NCBI RefSeq assembly: GCF_001649575.2
Contig: NC_051445.1
Coordinates: 7,654,874-7,718,873 of the forward strand
DNA: 64,000 nt
Direction: 5' to 3'
DNA from: Kryptolebias marmoratus
Lineage: Eukaryota > Chordata > Actinopteri > Cyprinodontiformes > Rivulidae
Notes under the pieces: model-generated
Seen by the model: only the letters and a program-made list of their open reading frames with translations
The model's database searches: none
What the model was told of the DNA's origin: nothing
Shown: in pieces, positions 25,936 through 39,600 of the stretch
Layout of the letters: each line of letters begins with the position of its first letter
How positions within the stretch are numbered: the first letter of the stretch is position 1
Program-made: the position numbers and the translations under genes

Positions 25936-26887
25936 TCATCCACATTTGCCTTTTGATAGCAGGTGATAAACATGTTTATTTTCATCTACAGCAATTTTTT
26001 GAGCCTATTTCAATCATTCCTAACTCTTGTTACAGGGATCAAGGTAGAAAGGTTTGTTTTTGTTTTGCCGTTTCATTCAGCTCGTTGCTGTGGAGATTTA
26101 TTTCACAACACTAGGGGTCTCTCTTTCTCTTGTTTCCGTCTTGATTGGAGCAAATTGAATGCTACCTCTCATCATCTACAGGAGCTCTGGTTGCCATGGA
26201 AATAATTAGCTGTGAGATCTGCACATCTTTTACCTCACTCTAATTAGCTTTCTCAATTGCTTAATGATACATAGACCTGTGAAAGCCTTTCTTTCTTTCC
26301 CTCAACAAAAGCATTGATTTCCACTCTCTTCCCTCTCGTTTCTACTGTTAACCCATTTGTGCCCCTTTACGCAGGAACTTGAGCTGCAACTATTACACAT
26401 GAAAGCCCTACATCTGCCTCAGGTTCTTAACTGTTCGTGATGAAATCGAAAAAAAAAAGCGCTGTATACGAGTGTGTCAACATTATGGCCAATTGCCTGC
26501 AGAGACGGAAGTAACTAATGCACATCCTGTCAGTTATGATAATAACGTTGGCAAAAAGACATGAGTGCTTCTAATAATACCCTTGCAGGAAGATGCATTT
26601 GCTGGAGTTGAGATGTAAAGTGACCATGTGCATGTCTGAGAGGAGAGCACGAGGGCCGATGGCTGTCTCTGCACGTTGACCTACCTGCATATCAAGGCGG
26701 ATGAGGACAAGCTTACTGAGGTGGAAAGGTGAGGTGACATTGCTTCCACGTGCATTTAGTGCACCTCCAAATACACTTTTGAACAATAAGGAAAGTTATT
26801 GAAGCATTGTTTTTAAAGACCAAATGTGATCTCCGCTCATCCATCCGCTTTTTTTTTTTTTTTTTTTCTTGAACTCACTTTTCTGTG

Positions 26888-27120
26888 CAGGGTAACAGGG
26901 AGCTGTCATTGAGCTAAAGGCAGGACACACCCTGGACAGGCCACCAGACCATCACAGAGCCGCACAAACCTATTGTCATTCTCACTCACACCTCGTGACA
27001 ATTAAGAGTTACCAGTTAACCGAACATGCAAACCGCGTGCAGAAAGGCCACAACTGGGTTTTGAACCTGCCACCCTTCTTGCTGGGAGGCGGCAGCCCCA
27101 AGAACTGGATGCCATGCCTC
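26888..27120 (+). repeat. Dispersed repeat, 'acaccctggacagg' family
   Basis: AGGACACACCCTGGACAGG, then CACACC and AACATGCAAACC, then CAGAAAGGCCACA and 'cccttcttgctgggaggc' follow the order of a very common percomorph repeat. It is preceded by a T-rich run at 26850-26870. A more decayed copy lies at 43905. Confidence 0.75.
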
Positions 27121-29448
27121 CTGATCTGTGCTCAGTCACATCTAATTTAATATTTGACTGCTTGTTAGACAAAGTTTTCTCCAGGTGAAAGTGGACTATC
27201 TGATGGAGACAGTTTCTTGTTCCAACAACCAGAAGCAGACTACCGGCCCTTAGGACTAAAGCATGATGTTTCAGCTCCCAGTGAATTATGCATTAAAGAG
27301 GCAGATGCCTCCTTGCCTAAGGCTTTATATGTCCAGCATGGATACACTACAGTCTGCTGGCTTTCTTACACCTAAAGTTGTGTTTAGCACAGGGCTCTTT
27401 AGTGATGAGCTGAAGTCCCACTACACCTCCACTCCACATTGCCTGGAGAGCACAGCATAGCTAGGCTAATCAGCATCTTGGCATCAGGCCTACTTGGCTT
27501 TTGTGGATTTTGCCAACCACTGACATACACGAGTGAGGAATTGAACTCTTTTCCGAAGACAATTTAAAATGCTACAGCAAAGAAACAAAGTAAAACCTTC
27601 AATAAAGATTAGTAAATAAAGTCCATGCAGTTTCCAAACTGATCAACTTTCAAAGATTCTCAGCAGAACAGTTTGAGTAGCAGATTAGACCAGCTCTATT
27701 ATTTTTCCACTAACTGATCAAGGCAGGTAAAGTCAACTAACTGTATTGTGTTAAGACCTTTAAGTAGGGATGGAAGCCATTACTTCTGCATAGTATTCTA
27801 TCCATTTCAAAATGTGGTTTTAATTAAAACTCTTGGCACCAATCATCTTTATGTTTTCTGAACATAATGTTTATAGCTCCCAGTGCAGATGCCAAGATGC
27901 CAAGATGCCACAGAAAGATGGCATTAGCTCCAGGCAGGAAGTCTTTGAGTCAGCCTGCTTTGGTCCGGTGCCACACACAAAAGGGGATGAAATCCAGCTT
28001 CACCTTCTCAGTAGTTTTTGTAATGATCAAATTTGAGCCTTTTTTTGTGCCAACAGGAATCCATATGCTTGCTATAAAGTATGGGTGGTTTTCTGAGAGG
28101 AGGAGCTTTCCTCAGCAGACATCAGTGTCCCAAGGGTGTACTTATGGGGTTTCTGATTACCTCCTGTCCAAACCCCACAAGGCAGAATGGGGCACAGAGA
28201 TCATTTCTGAAGCCTAATTAGCTTGTGAGGGCTAGCCTAAGTGGCTTGATTGCGAAATAAGGATGGGTCATGAGGAAATGGGTGGAAAAAAAAAAATCCC
28301 CCCCAAATAAAATTCCAGAGTATTTTGCAAACTGACATGCAAAAAGCTCTGACGTGATCCTCTGCCTTGCTTGTGGCTCACTGAGGTGATTGCTGCTATG
28401 CAGAACACGCTGTTCCTGTGTCAGCCACTCAGATCTTTGGGGCAACCAAGCTACCTCTGGAATGTCTGGTATGGGGACAGCGTAACAGTCAGCCTAGAGG
28501 GGACGAAACATGCGTAGTTTTTAAACTCGTGCTGCCTAACCATTCCTCCTCCTCCGTCTGAGTCCTCTCCGCTTCTAAGAGTTTTGTCTCCCCTGAGATT
28601 CAGTCCTGCTGTGAGCCTCTGAATATGGTTGTTTGCCTTCTTCATCGTCATTTGGTTTTCTTTCACTTCCCGTGTAATCAAGGCACATTGTGTAATCTCA
28701 AGTGTCACCAAAATTATGGCTTTCATAAGTGTTACTTGAGAGGCATCTCAGGCAAAACCTTGTGTTAAAGAATGGAGCTGTAAAAAGGCTGTTCTGTATT
28801 CAGCTTCGGTTTCACCGTTATTCTTTTCACGAGAGAATAGAAATAGAATAAATAATTTCAAAGCAATCATATCCTTAATGAGCAATTTTGCTTGCAGTTT
28901 TTTTTAAATAAACTATCAGCAAGATGGCATTTTAATCATGTGATCCCATTAGCGCTCTACAATAAGTCACTGCATGACACATTATGTGACACATCCTCCT
29001 GCGTTTTAAACCCCACACTATTTTTGACAAATTTCTCAACATCATTCCTGTCTGAATGCGCAGCGTGGTTGTGTTATGCAATTTTTTAAGTACAGGTTTC
29101 ATCCATACACTCTCGAAATCACAAAATGGGAGGCATTCTCCTCCAGGTTTCAGTCGCCTTGGTGCACAGGAGGTTGTTGTGTTTGTAAAGTGTGGATATC
29201 ATTAAAAAATGAAAAGATCTTCTTTTTTAATTAGGCAGCTGAATATTTTAATGGAAACCCATATGACTAACCACGGGAAGTTTAAAGGTATTCAGATTGC
29301 CAAACTGAGATGTAGTTGTATTTGAGCAAATACATTTAAAAAAGCATTATTCTCCCTACAGCAGCAATCAAAATGACTCTGTGAATAAGAATTAAGATTA
29401 GACCACAGACGAGATTATGAGCTATATGATTTCTAAATTGTTTAAAGA
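27121..29448. other. Intergenic DNA, no gene seen
   Basis: Several short frames (27263, 27867, 28218, 28451) lack domains, splice context or codon bias and I do not call them. The base composition is more even than in the spacers on the left, so some conserved non-coding sequence is possible. That cannot be judged without another species. Confidence 0.45.
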
Positions 29449-30127
29449 CCTAGCATTCCTTGAAGGAATGCCTGCCGCCTTTAGTGTCTTAGAGTCTTGG
29501 ACTAAAATCATTTTCTGTTGAGAAATGACAAAATTGTGGCTATTTTGGTCAATCCTTGATCTTATATTGTTAGATGCCACGCTCAGAGTAAGTGTTGTGA
29601 TTCGAGCTCACTATCTGTTACATTCACTAACTTACAGCCATTTTTGTGTTGGTTAATGTCGATCAGCTGTAGCGGCTATCTTGAACCGACTTGACTCCAA
29701 AAGTTAATCAGTTGTAGATCTACATCAAGTGATTACTTTCTAAAAGTTCCATTTGAATCCATTCAGTGATTGGAGAGATGTTTTGGTAACAGACGACCAG
29801 ATTTGACTCCAGCAGTTAATGCTAAGGTTTTCAACAAAGGTCTTCAGTGGGTGAGTAACATTTAGAGTATGTCTTGTGAAGGACTCTCAGCTATAACCAC
29901 ACCAAGTTTTAGGTTAATATCTATATTATTGACTGAATTATAGACATTTTTGAATTTTTTCATTGTCAGTTGGCTGTGGTTCCACCTTGAATTGGGTTGA
30001 CTTAAATAGTTAATCAGCTGTAGATGTACATCCAGTCATTACTTTTTGAAATTTTCAATAAAATTTGTCCAGTGATTTAAGATATATTTTGGTAACATAC
30101 ATACATACATGTATACACACACACACA

Positions 30128-30128
<1 letters not shown>
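29449..30128 (+). repeat. Palindrome-family repeat, copies 3 and 4 in tandem
   Basis: It opens with GCATTCCTTGAAGGAATGC (29453-29471, 9-bp arms around one base). Two units follow, each with a 'cttgaa...ttgact...gttaatcag.tgtagat.tacatc' block, at 29675-29790 and 29985-30100. Each ends 'ttttggtaacag/catac'. The second runs into CATACATACAT and the microsatellite, as this family usually does. Confidence 0.7.

Positions 30129-30163
<35 letters not shown>
30113..30163. repeat. Compound (CA)n(AG)n microsatellite
   Basis: About eight CA units followed by about sixteen AG units, at the tail of the preceding repeat. Confidence 0.95.
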
Positions 30164-30166
<3 letters not shown>

Positions 30167-30959
30167 GCAAAAACATTACAATCCATTTTCACATTTTTGC
30201 AGTTGAGTGATAATAATGGTTAGTTTGAATCTACTGAGTCAAATTTCTCTAATTGTCAAATTAACAGTATATTGGATAATTGCATCTGTGACTGTCTGCT
30301 CACTCAGCTATCAGATTTTAGAAGGTGGTTGGAGACCCTTTTCAGGTCTTAAAAGAGCAGCAGACACATGGATCTGACCTAGGGTCAGAGGTCAAAGTGA
30401 CAAATGTGTTTTGAGATCATATGCTGGAGACTTTTATTTTTCCTCTTTTGAGTGGAGTCTAGATTTTTTTCTCTCTCTCTTTTTTTTTTCATTATGGCCT
30501 CTGAAAAGCCCCACTCCTCTCGGATTAAAAATCTAGGGTTACCTAATCTCTGTTAATCTGAACTAAATCTGTCTAATCGTCCGAGAAAATTACACTCAGT
30601 GAGGTGGGCTCGGAATGCCCACAAATATTAAACCAGCGGAGGTGAAACCGCAACTTCTCCCTGGAGGGGCATTCTGGACGTCGCATGCGGTGTTCAGGAC
30701 AATCTGTTAGGCGCGAGACAAAAGCCCGTGACGGGTTTGTGCAGGAGGAATCCGTGCTCCTGTTTCTGCGCGTTTCACAACGTTTGGTTTGGCACACATG
30801 TGCGCCGCCCCCCTCCCCCCCCTAAAAAAAAAGATCATTAGCGTTAAGTTATGTAGGAAAATCCTAACTGAAGATGGTGGAAATAAGAAAGAAAGAGAGC
30901 GAGAGAAAGAGAGGGTGTGTGTGTGTCGCTGTAATCATGTTGGGAGAGTATTGATTCCG

Positions 30960-31857
30960 TGAGCGCACTCCAATTGGCAGCATCTCCTACTACACAGCGC
31001 GCCGGCGCGTCATCCTCGGCTCACATCGACGGAGCGAGTTGTAAGCAAATGAGAACATGTGTGGCATCTGAGAGAGTGAGGGGGGAAAAAAGGCAAGAGG
31101 AGGTGTGAGAAATTTTTATCTTCCTGACAACTGGATTTGATTGCCGGGCTTTTCTTTTTTTTTTCTTTCTTTTTTTCTTTATATATCTATATGTTTTTTT
31201 GTTGTTTTTTTTTCCCCAGGCAGGGACAATGATCGATTCGTCATATGCGCACGCCTCTTCATTATAATTGCAGACAGTTGGGTGCTGTTCAGGCTGAATG
31301 GACTTGAATATGTCGCTGCCAGCATAATCCGCGCAGACTGGAAGATTTAATAATTCACGGTAATCACGCGTTATCGCCTCAGTGGATGCTCTCTACACAG
31401 CTCCGGTGATTTTTCTTTCTTTTTTTATTCTTCCTGTTGTCTTCTGGAGGATTTATCGACGGCTGCTTTGCTCCTTATCTGAAATATCATCTGTTGCTGC
31501 AACTAGATTGAAAAGCTCCCCCCACACACACCACCACCTCCATGACTGATTTAGAGATTTAGTGCGTTATGGATTGTTAAATAAGAAGCCTTTTTTTTTC
31601 AACCATCTCTCAAACCACTCCGGTTAAAATGGACAAGAAATTGTTATTACTTTTATTACTTCTCTTATCTCTGCACGCGTGGCTGTGATTTTGCTTTCAT
31701 TCATTATGATACTCCTCTGCTGAATTGGCTCTATTGATTCTGACGGAGCTTTTAATAGGCACGTTACAAGGCAAATTCCAGCGCGAGGTGATCCTGAGGA
31801 CAGTTTTTGCCCCCTCCTTTAAAAATAGTAATCAGAAAATCATCAACTGAAGGATAA
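30960..31857 (+). promoter_or_regulatory. foxo6 promoter and 5' leader region
   Basis: A CCAAT box (30970-30974) and a 12-bp CpG palindrome CGCGCCGGCGCG (30998-31009) stand out from the AT-rich flanks. A strong acceptor-like site (T-rich tract then CCCCAG at 31214-31219) and a donor-like CACGGTAATC near 31357 suggest a non-coding leader exon, but other starts are possible. The leader contains upstream ATGs. The exact transcription start is not visible. Confidence 0.5.
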
Positions 31858-33628
31858 ATGTTGATGATGGAGGACGACGAACTGGACGCTCATCAGGTTG
31901 ATTCGGATTTCGAGCCGCAGAGCCGGCCTCGCTCGTGCACCTGGCCGCTGCCGTGTCCGGAGGATTTCCACGAGGTGAGCGGGGGTCTTCCGCTGGCCAG
32001 CATCAAGGTGGAACCGGAGGACGTGCCGGCTTGCAGAGCCGGGCTCGTGGGCGGAACGCCGGCGGAGCTGAAGCATCCAGCCGGCGCCCTGGCACCCACG
32101 GGCGCGACGCACCCATCGTGCTTGGCCGGCGCGGCGCTCGATGTGACCGGGTCCCTGCGCAAAGCCAAGTCCTCGCGGCGGAACGCGTGGGGGAACCAGT
32201 CCTACGCGGATCTCATTACCCGGGCCATCGAGAGCACCCCGGAAAAGAGACTCACCCTGTCACAGATTTACGACTGGATGGTCCGCTACGTGCCCTATTT
32301 CAAGGATAAGGGCGACAGTAACAGCTCAGCTGGCTGGAAGGTAAGAAACGGACCCTGTAGGAGCCAACGTGGCGGGGTTTGACATGTTAATCAGTGATAA
32401 TAGCCTATTGATTATTATTCCCTAAGCCATTATTATTCTCTCACCCCTCGCGCGTTACACATGTTAGCGTGGGATTCCGTGTCAGTTACGCATGAATGGT
32501 GCCATGCCTTATCTTGTCTTAGTTCATTACTGCCGTCTGTCATTCTAATATATCATTGATGGCAGAATGTAATAGACTGGAGTGAAGATCCATCCTATAG
32601 CAACAGAAAATTTTTAAGGTTTGAAATAATGCACAAAATCCCCCTATCCTCTGGATCACGGCAGATTTATTTCCACATACATGGATAAGTAGAGGTCACT
32701 GTATTTTCCGCCCCTCCACAACAAATCATTCATGGCTTTAAAACATATGTGTGAATCAACAGAGTATGACACTTGTGGGGAGGGAGAGCACGGGTCAGCT
32801 GGCCACAATGTAAATATTCACAACTGACCGCAGTCCACTACCGCTGCCTGCCTGTCTGGCTGAGAGCCTAACCTCCTGGACATCTGCCCATGTTATCAGC
32901 CTTTCCCCTACCAGCCTCATCTTGTTTCTATTCATTATAGCCATCTGAGGACAGCAAGAGGGGGGCAGTGAGATCAACAGGGCAGCAGTGTTTGTCCTGT
33001 TGAACTGAGCTTTGAGAGTATGTAAAATAACAATCTTTCAAGTTCAAGAAAGACCAAGAGATGAGATTCAGATATGATTCCTTATTGGCCAGCTGTTCCT
33101 TTCTTACAGACAAACTAATATTACTTGCTAAATCTAAAAAAAAGACTATCTTTGTGGGATATCTAGTTGGATAATTAGCAATCAAACCTTTGGCATGCTT
33201 TCATAGTTCATTTTCTTTTGGAGGATTTAGGTCCTGTCAAAACTTGCCGTGATGTTGCGTAACACAGACTCTGTCACCAGCTGCAGTTGAGTCTCCTCAA
33301 TCATAATTGCACTGCACCTGAATGACACTTTAAACCTGTCCCTTTAAACTTGACTGCCAAGGTGTGTCCTCAGGTTTCATTAGCTGGCATTCACTCCCTA
33401 CGATCTTCAACCACAGGGCCTCTTTACTTAAAGTGCCAAAGTCCCAGTCTGCTATTTATAAAACTGCAAATTAGGGGCCTTGACAGTGTTAGTCTGAGTT
33501 TCTTGGCTATTTCAGTCCACTGGCGAGACATTGGCCATTCCAGGTAATGAAGGGGGATTAGGTAAGTCATTTAAAGCAGGCATCGTTTGTGTCAGTAACA
33601 GGCCTGACCTGGGTTTGGTCAGGGACAG

Positions 33629-33668
<40 letters not shown>

Positions 33669-36600
33669 TTTAAGATTGCATTTATGCCTTTCTCTTTGGA
33701 ATATTGTCACTGTAGCAGCATACCTGTATGCAGAATAATCTATCATTTCTGATGAAGACACGTACATTTTGGTCAAGTTTGTTGTAAACTTTGCCTTTTG
33801 AATAAGAATTATGTTTCAATTGAAAGAATTTTGAGTACATAAAATGTCTTATTTTAGGTATTAGAATATGCATGCAACAGTAGTTGACAGTTTATATAAC
33901 AGTTTGTATCACAGTTCTAGTTTTCAAGGATATAATATTGCATAGGTAACTAATTAGGATTAGCTTTGACAAAGTTAATATAAAGTTAAAGCACTTTGTT
34001 CATTCAAGAACACAAATTCTTTACCTCCACACAAAACAAGTCTCATATCACACATTTCATTTTCCACTTGTTTCAGGCAATTATATCTGACAGGAACATT
34101 TGCAATTTGGAAAATATTTGTGTCATCTACAGCATTTTAATCTTTATCATGCTTGAACAAAACATATGATATAAACCTGTCTGCCTTTTTTCTGTTAAGA
34201 CAGGAAAAACGAGTGAGAGAGGGAGGGTTGAGAATTGAAGGTAAAATGCTGATGAAACCAAATGAAATTAAGAGGTGTGTCTTTGTAATTTGACTGCGAG
34301 TCTTGAAGGTGACGGTTGGACTGAGGATGATGGATCAAAGGCAGAGATGTGTCTAAGATATTTTATTAAACTCTGGCCTAAGTCCAACATAGGGGTTCTA
34401 GAAAAACCTTGAAAAGCAGTTAATGCTACTCTGTTTCATAATGGAAAGGAAGTGATGCTGGCTCAATGATGGTTACTGGGGAACCAGGACAGGTAGGCAG
34501 AACTGTTAGGTTCCTATAAATACCCTGAGGGCTTCTGACTTCTAGGAACGTTGCCGTATTTTGAGGTCATTGTTTTCTAATCGGCTTATTACTGGAGGGA
34601 GGATACATAGAACTGTGTTCTTGTGAATCGTGTTACACTTTCTACTAAAGATTTTAGTCATACTGCACTGTAGAGAATTGGTAGCTTCTCTGACATTTAT
34701 TTCCCAGTAGCTAAACTGAGCAAAGCCAAGAAATTTGCTAAATTCTAAATTAAGTTACCAAGTGACACTGAAGCACTTTTGTACTTACGACAGAGTTTTA
34801 TGTCTGTGACCATCCATGTGTACATTTTGACGCGTTCGGCATTTATGCTTTGGAGAAGCACTCGTCTGTTGCAACAAAGCGTCAGGGTTGGTTCTGCTCT
34901 ATGCATCCTTCTGGGGGCTTCTGCAGGGGGAGGGGCTGTCTGCATCTATAGGCGTCTGTGTTTTCGCCCGCTGATTGGTCTGACAGCATGTCACAGCAGT
35001 GAATGGTATATGTAGTCTCCCTATTGACTTCATAATGCCTCTAATGATGGAGTAGCACTTGGTGTTGGGATTGCCCTGTAGGCGCCTAGAAGTTCATTAA
35101 CTTGAAGGGGGTTAGATGAGGCCATTGTTATGCTGAGGGGGGTAGCTTTATTGTATGTGGCAGCATGGGTGGCTATGGAATATAAAAATCCATAATTCAT
35201 GAGTGCTTTCTGTGTATTAAGCATATTAGAATAAAACTGTATGGTAAATTCTGCATATTATATCATCCTTTTGGGCAATTGCAGCTACAGAATAAGTGTA
35301 TGGAGTCTGCCTTCTTTATACACAAAGTTTTTTTTTCTGAGTTGTTATTGTGCCAGGGCTTTTTCTGGCTTTTGGGCCAGTCAGATCCCAGTGGATTGTG
35401 CAGCAGGTCGTCGAGAGTGCCAGGCAGTCACTCAGACGCTTTAATCCAAAGCGACCAGACTGTTATTTATAAAATCGACTTTAGGTAGAGTTCTGTGCAG
35501 GGCCAGGAGGGCAAAGGGTCACTGGGGCTTCCTTTATTGACACAAGTCAGCCAGACCAGAAAAGGCTTCAAAGAAAAAAGCAAAAGTAACGTGACAGTGA
35601 CTGTGTCGTAGTAAGAAGGAAAGCCAAACTGTCTCTGGGAAAAGTTTAAGGAGAGCTGTAAAACTGTCGTCGGGTATATGTGATCATCTGTAAAAGCACA
35701 TAACCCTTATCTTTACATTAAAAAGTATTTAGAACTGGACATATGATTTTGTCTATTTGATTTATGGGTAAAAAAGTGACTCTTTCAAACCTTTAGCTCA
35801 AGGAGTTTCAAGAAGAATGGTAAGAATGAGAAAAATGAATGTTAGACAAATGACCAGAGAGCGAGTTTGACCAAGGCTTAGCATGACATAGAGAAACTTG
35901 AAGCATTCAGTGTACAGAATTAGATGCTTGATTTGTTTAGTGTGCACATACATATGTAAGTCTGTGTCACTTGACGGTGGTAAAAAAGTCTGGACAGACT
36001 GGAAACTATCCTAGGCCTCTGCTGATTCATAGTTTATTCTGTCTTGGCTCTTGGGAGCAGAGTGATTTGAATGCGAGACAGAAACACGCACATGCTTATA
36101 CTCACTCTGAATGAGAGCATATGATGCATGCTGGACAGATTTATGGTGCAGGATTATGAACACCTTCTTTACCTGGAGCCAGTTTGGGTTCGAGCAGTAT
36201 ATTTAGCTTCAACCGGGTACCTGATGCCAAAAAACCCATTCTCTTTGCATTTCCCCCACAGGAGCCTTCAGGCAGCCGTGACAGCTTATTTCTCACTGAA
36301 ATGATTAATGTACATGCAAATTACCAAAGCATGGGCATGCATTCAAATATGGGAGACGGCAATCAGGAGACAGTAATAAGAAAAACAATATTATTTTGCC
36401 TTTGATATTACTTTGGCAACTCTTATCGGAATATCTCCTAGACACCCTTGTTATCTCCCCTTTTATCTCTCGGCTCTCCTCTTATGCAATGTCTTTCTAG
36501 CCATTAGACATTCTATACATTCTTTCTGTCTTAGTGGTTTTAGGTACAAGGGCCAATTGAGGTGAGGAGTCTTTCCCAAGAGTGCTGTGGCGTCGGGGTT

Positions 36601-39600
36601 TTGAGCTTTAGCCATGATCCAGACTGCCTCAAGCAGCGTGCCTGCTCTTATCTGAGATAAAGCTCATATCTCACATTATCTTAGCGATAATAGGATAACA
36701 ATGTTGAATTTTACTCAGTTCAGCTTTGCTCTGATAGTAAGAATGAGATTGTGAAGTTTCCAATTGGACATAGTTGAACTAATTTGTATTTTGAACTTAA
36801 GCTTTTTAAGCATTATTTAATCAAGCCCCATCACTGTTCATTATTACTGTTTGGTGACATGTTCAGTGCTTGCTTGTAAAATTTTTCTCAGCATAGTGAA
36901 GCAATAAGAAACTGCAATTTTTTTACCATTTGAACTGTCTTTTTAGGGTGATGATTTCCAGTATTCCCTCTGACACACACATTATAGTATTCAGACACAC
37001 ACATTTGCAGAAAACACACAACACTATAGTGCATCATCCTCAAACCACCCATTGAGGAACACTCTGTTCTTGGGTGGGGTGAGAGGAAGGGGCTGACCAT
37101 GATGGGAGGTGGTTTTCAGTGGTGATGCTTTGCCATCCTATTTGTTTTGAAATCTGTCTGACTCTTGTCGATTGGTTCATAGGGAAGGCGTGGCGGGGTT
37201 TAGTAAGCTCCTGCGGATTTTGAGCAAAACCAGTTACAGATACAGGGACAAAATGTGGTATGCAATGTTTTTTGAGGTCATGTTAGACTTGATGCCATAG
37301 AGATTTAATTGGGCAGGGGAAGCCTTGAGTGTTACACCACTGCTGCATGATTAAAACAAATCATTTTACTTCCATATAGTTAGTCATGAAACCAGAAGGG
37401 AACAGAAAATCTATTTAGTAGTAGACTCACAGTTCTGGACTTGCACTCACAATACCTGCTTTTTATTCAAATGGAAGGGGGATAAACCCATGTGCCCTTG
37501 CTTGATTACTTGTTAGTCACACCATGATGATACAAGCCTTCCTGTGACTTAAAGTTCTGGCAATAATCCATGTGGCTGCTCACTTTGCTAGTTTAGAGAG
37601 GCTGCGGAACAAGAAGAAATAAGTCTCACAAACTATTGTCTGTTAAGTTAGCATTAATATCAAAAAAACTTTTAAAAAGAAGCATTTTTTCATTTTTTTA
37701 ACATATAAAATAGTTTTAAAATGTTATTACAAAATAAGTGTTTTTTTAAATGAAGTGTCTTAGTATAACGTAGAACACCATTTTCCTTTTGTTGATGCAT
37801 TGGGCCAAATAAACAGGAGTTGAAGGTTGAAGTGTTTGTCTGACAAGTGGGATATATGGTATTTTTTGGATTTTTAAAAAAGTTTTCTATGAAAAGGTTG
37901 TGAGCAGTAAGTATAGTACTTGAAGATGCCTGTCTGAACAACCTTAGTTTAGAGGAATAGAGCTGATTTCTGAGCAAGTCCAAAATCAAAGTAGATTTCC
38001 AAAATCACATTCACGAGACTGGAGATGTTTTTGGGTGGCAATAATCTGCTTTAGTCTTGGCTCTGCTTGGACTAGCCATTAGCTCATCAATTTGGTCAGA
38101 ACTACTCTTTATTTCTCCAAACTGAGGTTTTTCAGAGAGCTATCTACACCAGGTAAAAAATGTACTGTTCATAACCTCTTCACAGAACCCTGTTTCAAAA
38201 AATCCAAACTATTCCTATGATATGTTTAAAGTAGCTACAAAACAAGAAAAAAAAAAAAAACGTATTTTTTTTGGTTTGAGAGTGGTCACTTAGGAAGAAA
38301 ATGTGTTAGCCTTTATGATGCTTGAAATGTTGAACCCTGTCTGTGGCGGCATGCTTGTTGCTCATCTGTGTCAATGTGCATAATGCGTGATTGCGGTTGT
38401 GCGTGCAGATGTGAATGTTCCCCCCTTTCTTTCTTTCTCTCTTCATGAGTGTGTCTGTGTGTTTGTGTGGGTGTGTTGCGGCGGTGGCGGTGGTGGTGGG
38501 GCTGATGGGCTCTGTGGGAGCCTGGGTCCCGGGGGAACAGCTCTCGTTAATAATTCAGACGAGGCTCATTATCAAGGCAGCGCAGATTTCTCCCTGATTC
38601 CACCTTAATTGCAGGCAGGCTGCTCCACTCAGGCAGGCGGTAGTCACGCTGGGTTGACTCGCTCTGTCTTTTTCTTCACCACTACAGGGCCGCCTCTGCT
38701 CTACTCTGCCCCGTCTCCAGTACTCACCTCTATCACAGCAAGACACCCCTTGGCTAGTCAGCTTCATGTTAACGTACATTCTAATAACGTAACACACTTC
38801 AAATGTGCCGTTTTTATTGGTAATTAAAGATGTGCCTCATATATTTCCAATTAATTCTGGAGCGTATGCTGTATGGGCAATGCTGTGGAATGTTTAAAGT
38901 TTTTGGTCAACAAAGAATCAGTTTGAAGGCTGAAGTTGTAGTGTTAAAATAAAAAATCAATTATTGGTTGAGTTGATCAACTGAACTCATATTAATTGTC
39001 ATTTGCAAGAAAAGAACGGGCTATAAGGACAATAATCATTAGTTCCAGCTCTTTTGGGTTACATAGTTTGTGCACAGGTATTTAATTGAAGTGCCATGCG
39101 TCTACTTACAGATTCATTAAAAAAAAAAAGCATTCGTACCTCATGAAGCACACAAACCCTAATATGTTTTCTTTCATTATAGGCTTTGTGAAATATTATA
39201 ATGATGGGTTTATCCTTGAAATCGCCCAGAGCATATTATCATATTGATGACATTGTAGAACGTGATTGATATCACACTACAATAATACCGCTCTTCATGA
39301 CCATCTATAAGCTTATGTAATGTATCTTGTCTTCATACTGTAATTTACACTGACTGATGGCTTTCCATCCAGTCCATTTAGTGAAACCCTGCAAAGAGAT
39401 CAGCATAATGGGCCTGATCTTGTCATACATGTATATGAATATTTCAAATCATGCCACTGTAACTAGATGGGGGAGCTTTAGATAAACAACACAGATGCTT
39501 CTTCCCCTTTGCTCACGCTTTAAGATGAAGTGCGCTCTAAGCTGTATTTCTCTCCCAGCCTCAAAACTGGTTTCCCCACAAATCACGGTGCCCGTATTTC

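Noticed and set aside
31893..32309. Long frames in other phases over foxo6 exon 1
   Set aside because: The GC-rich exon lacks stops in several frames; only the 31858 frame encodes the forkhead.
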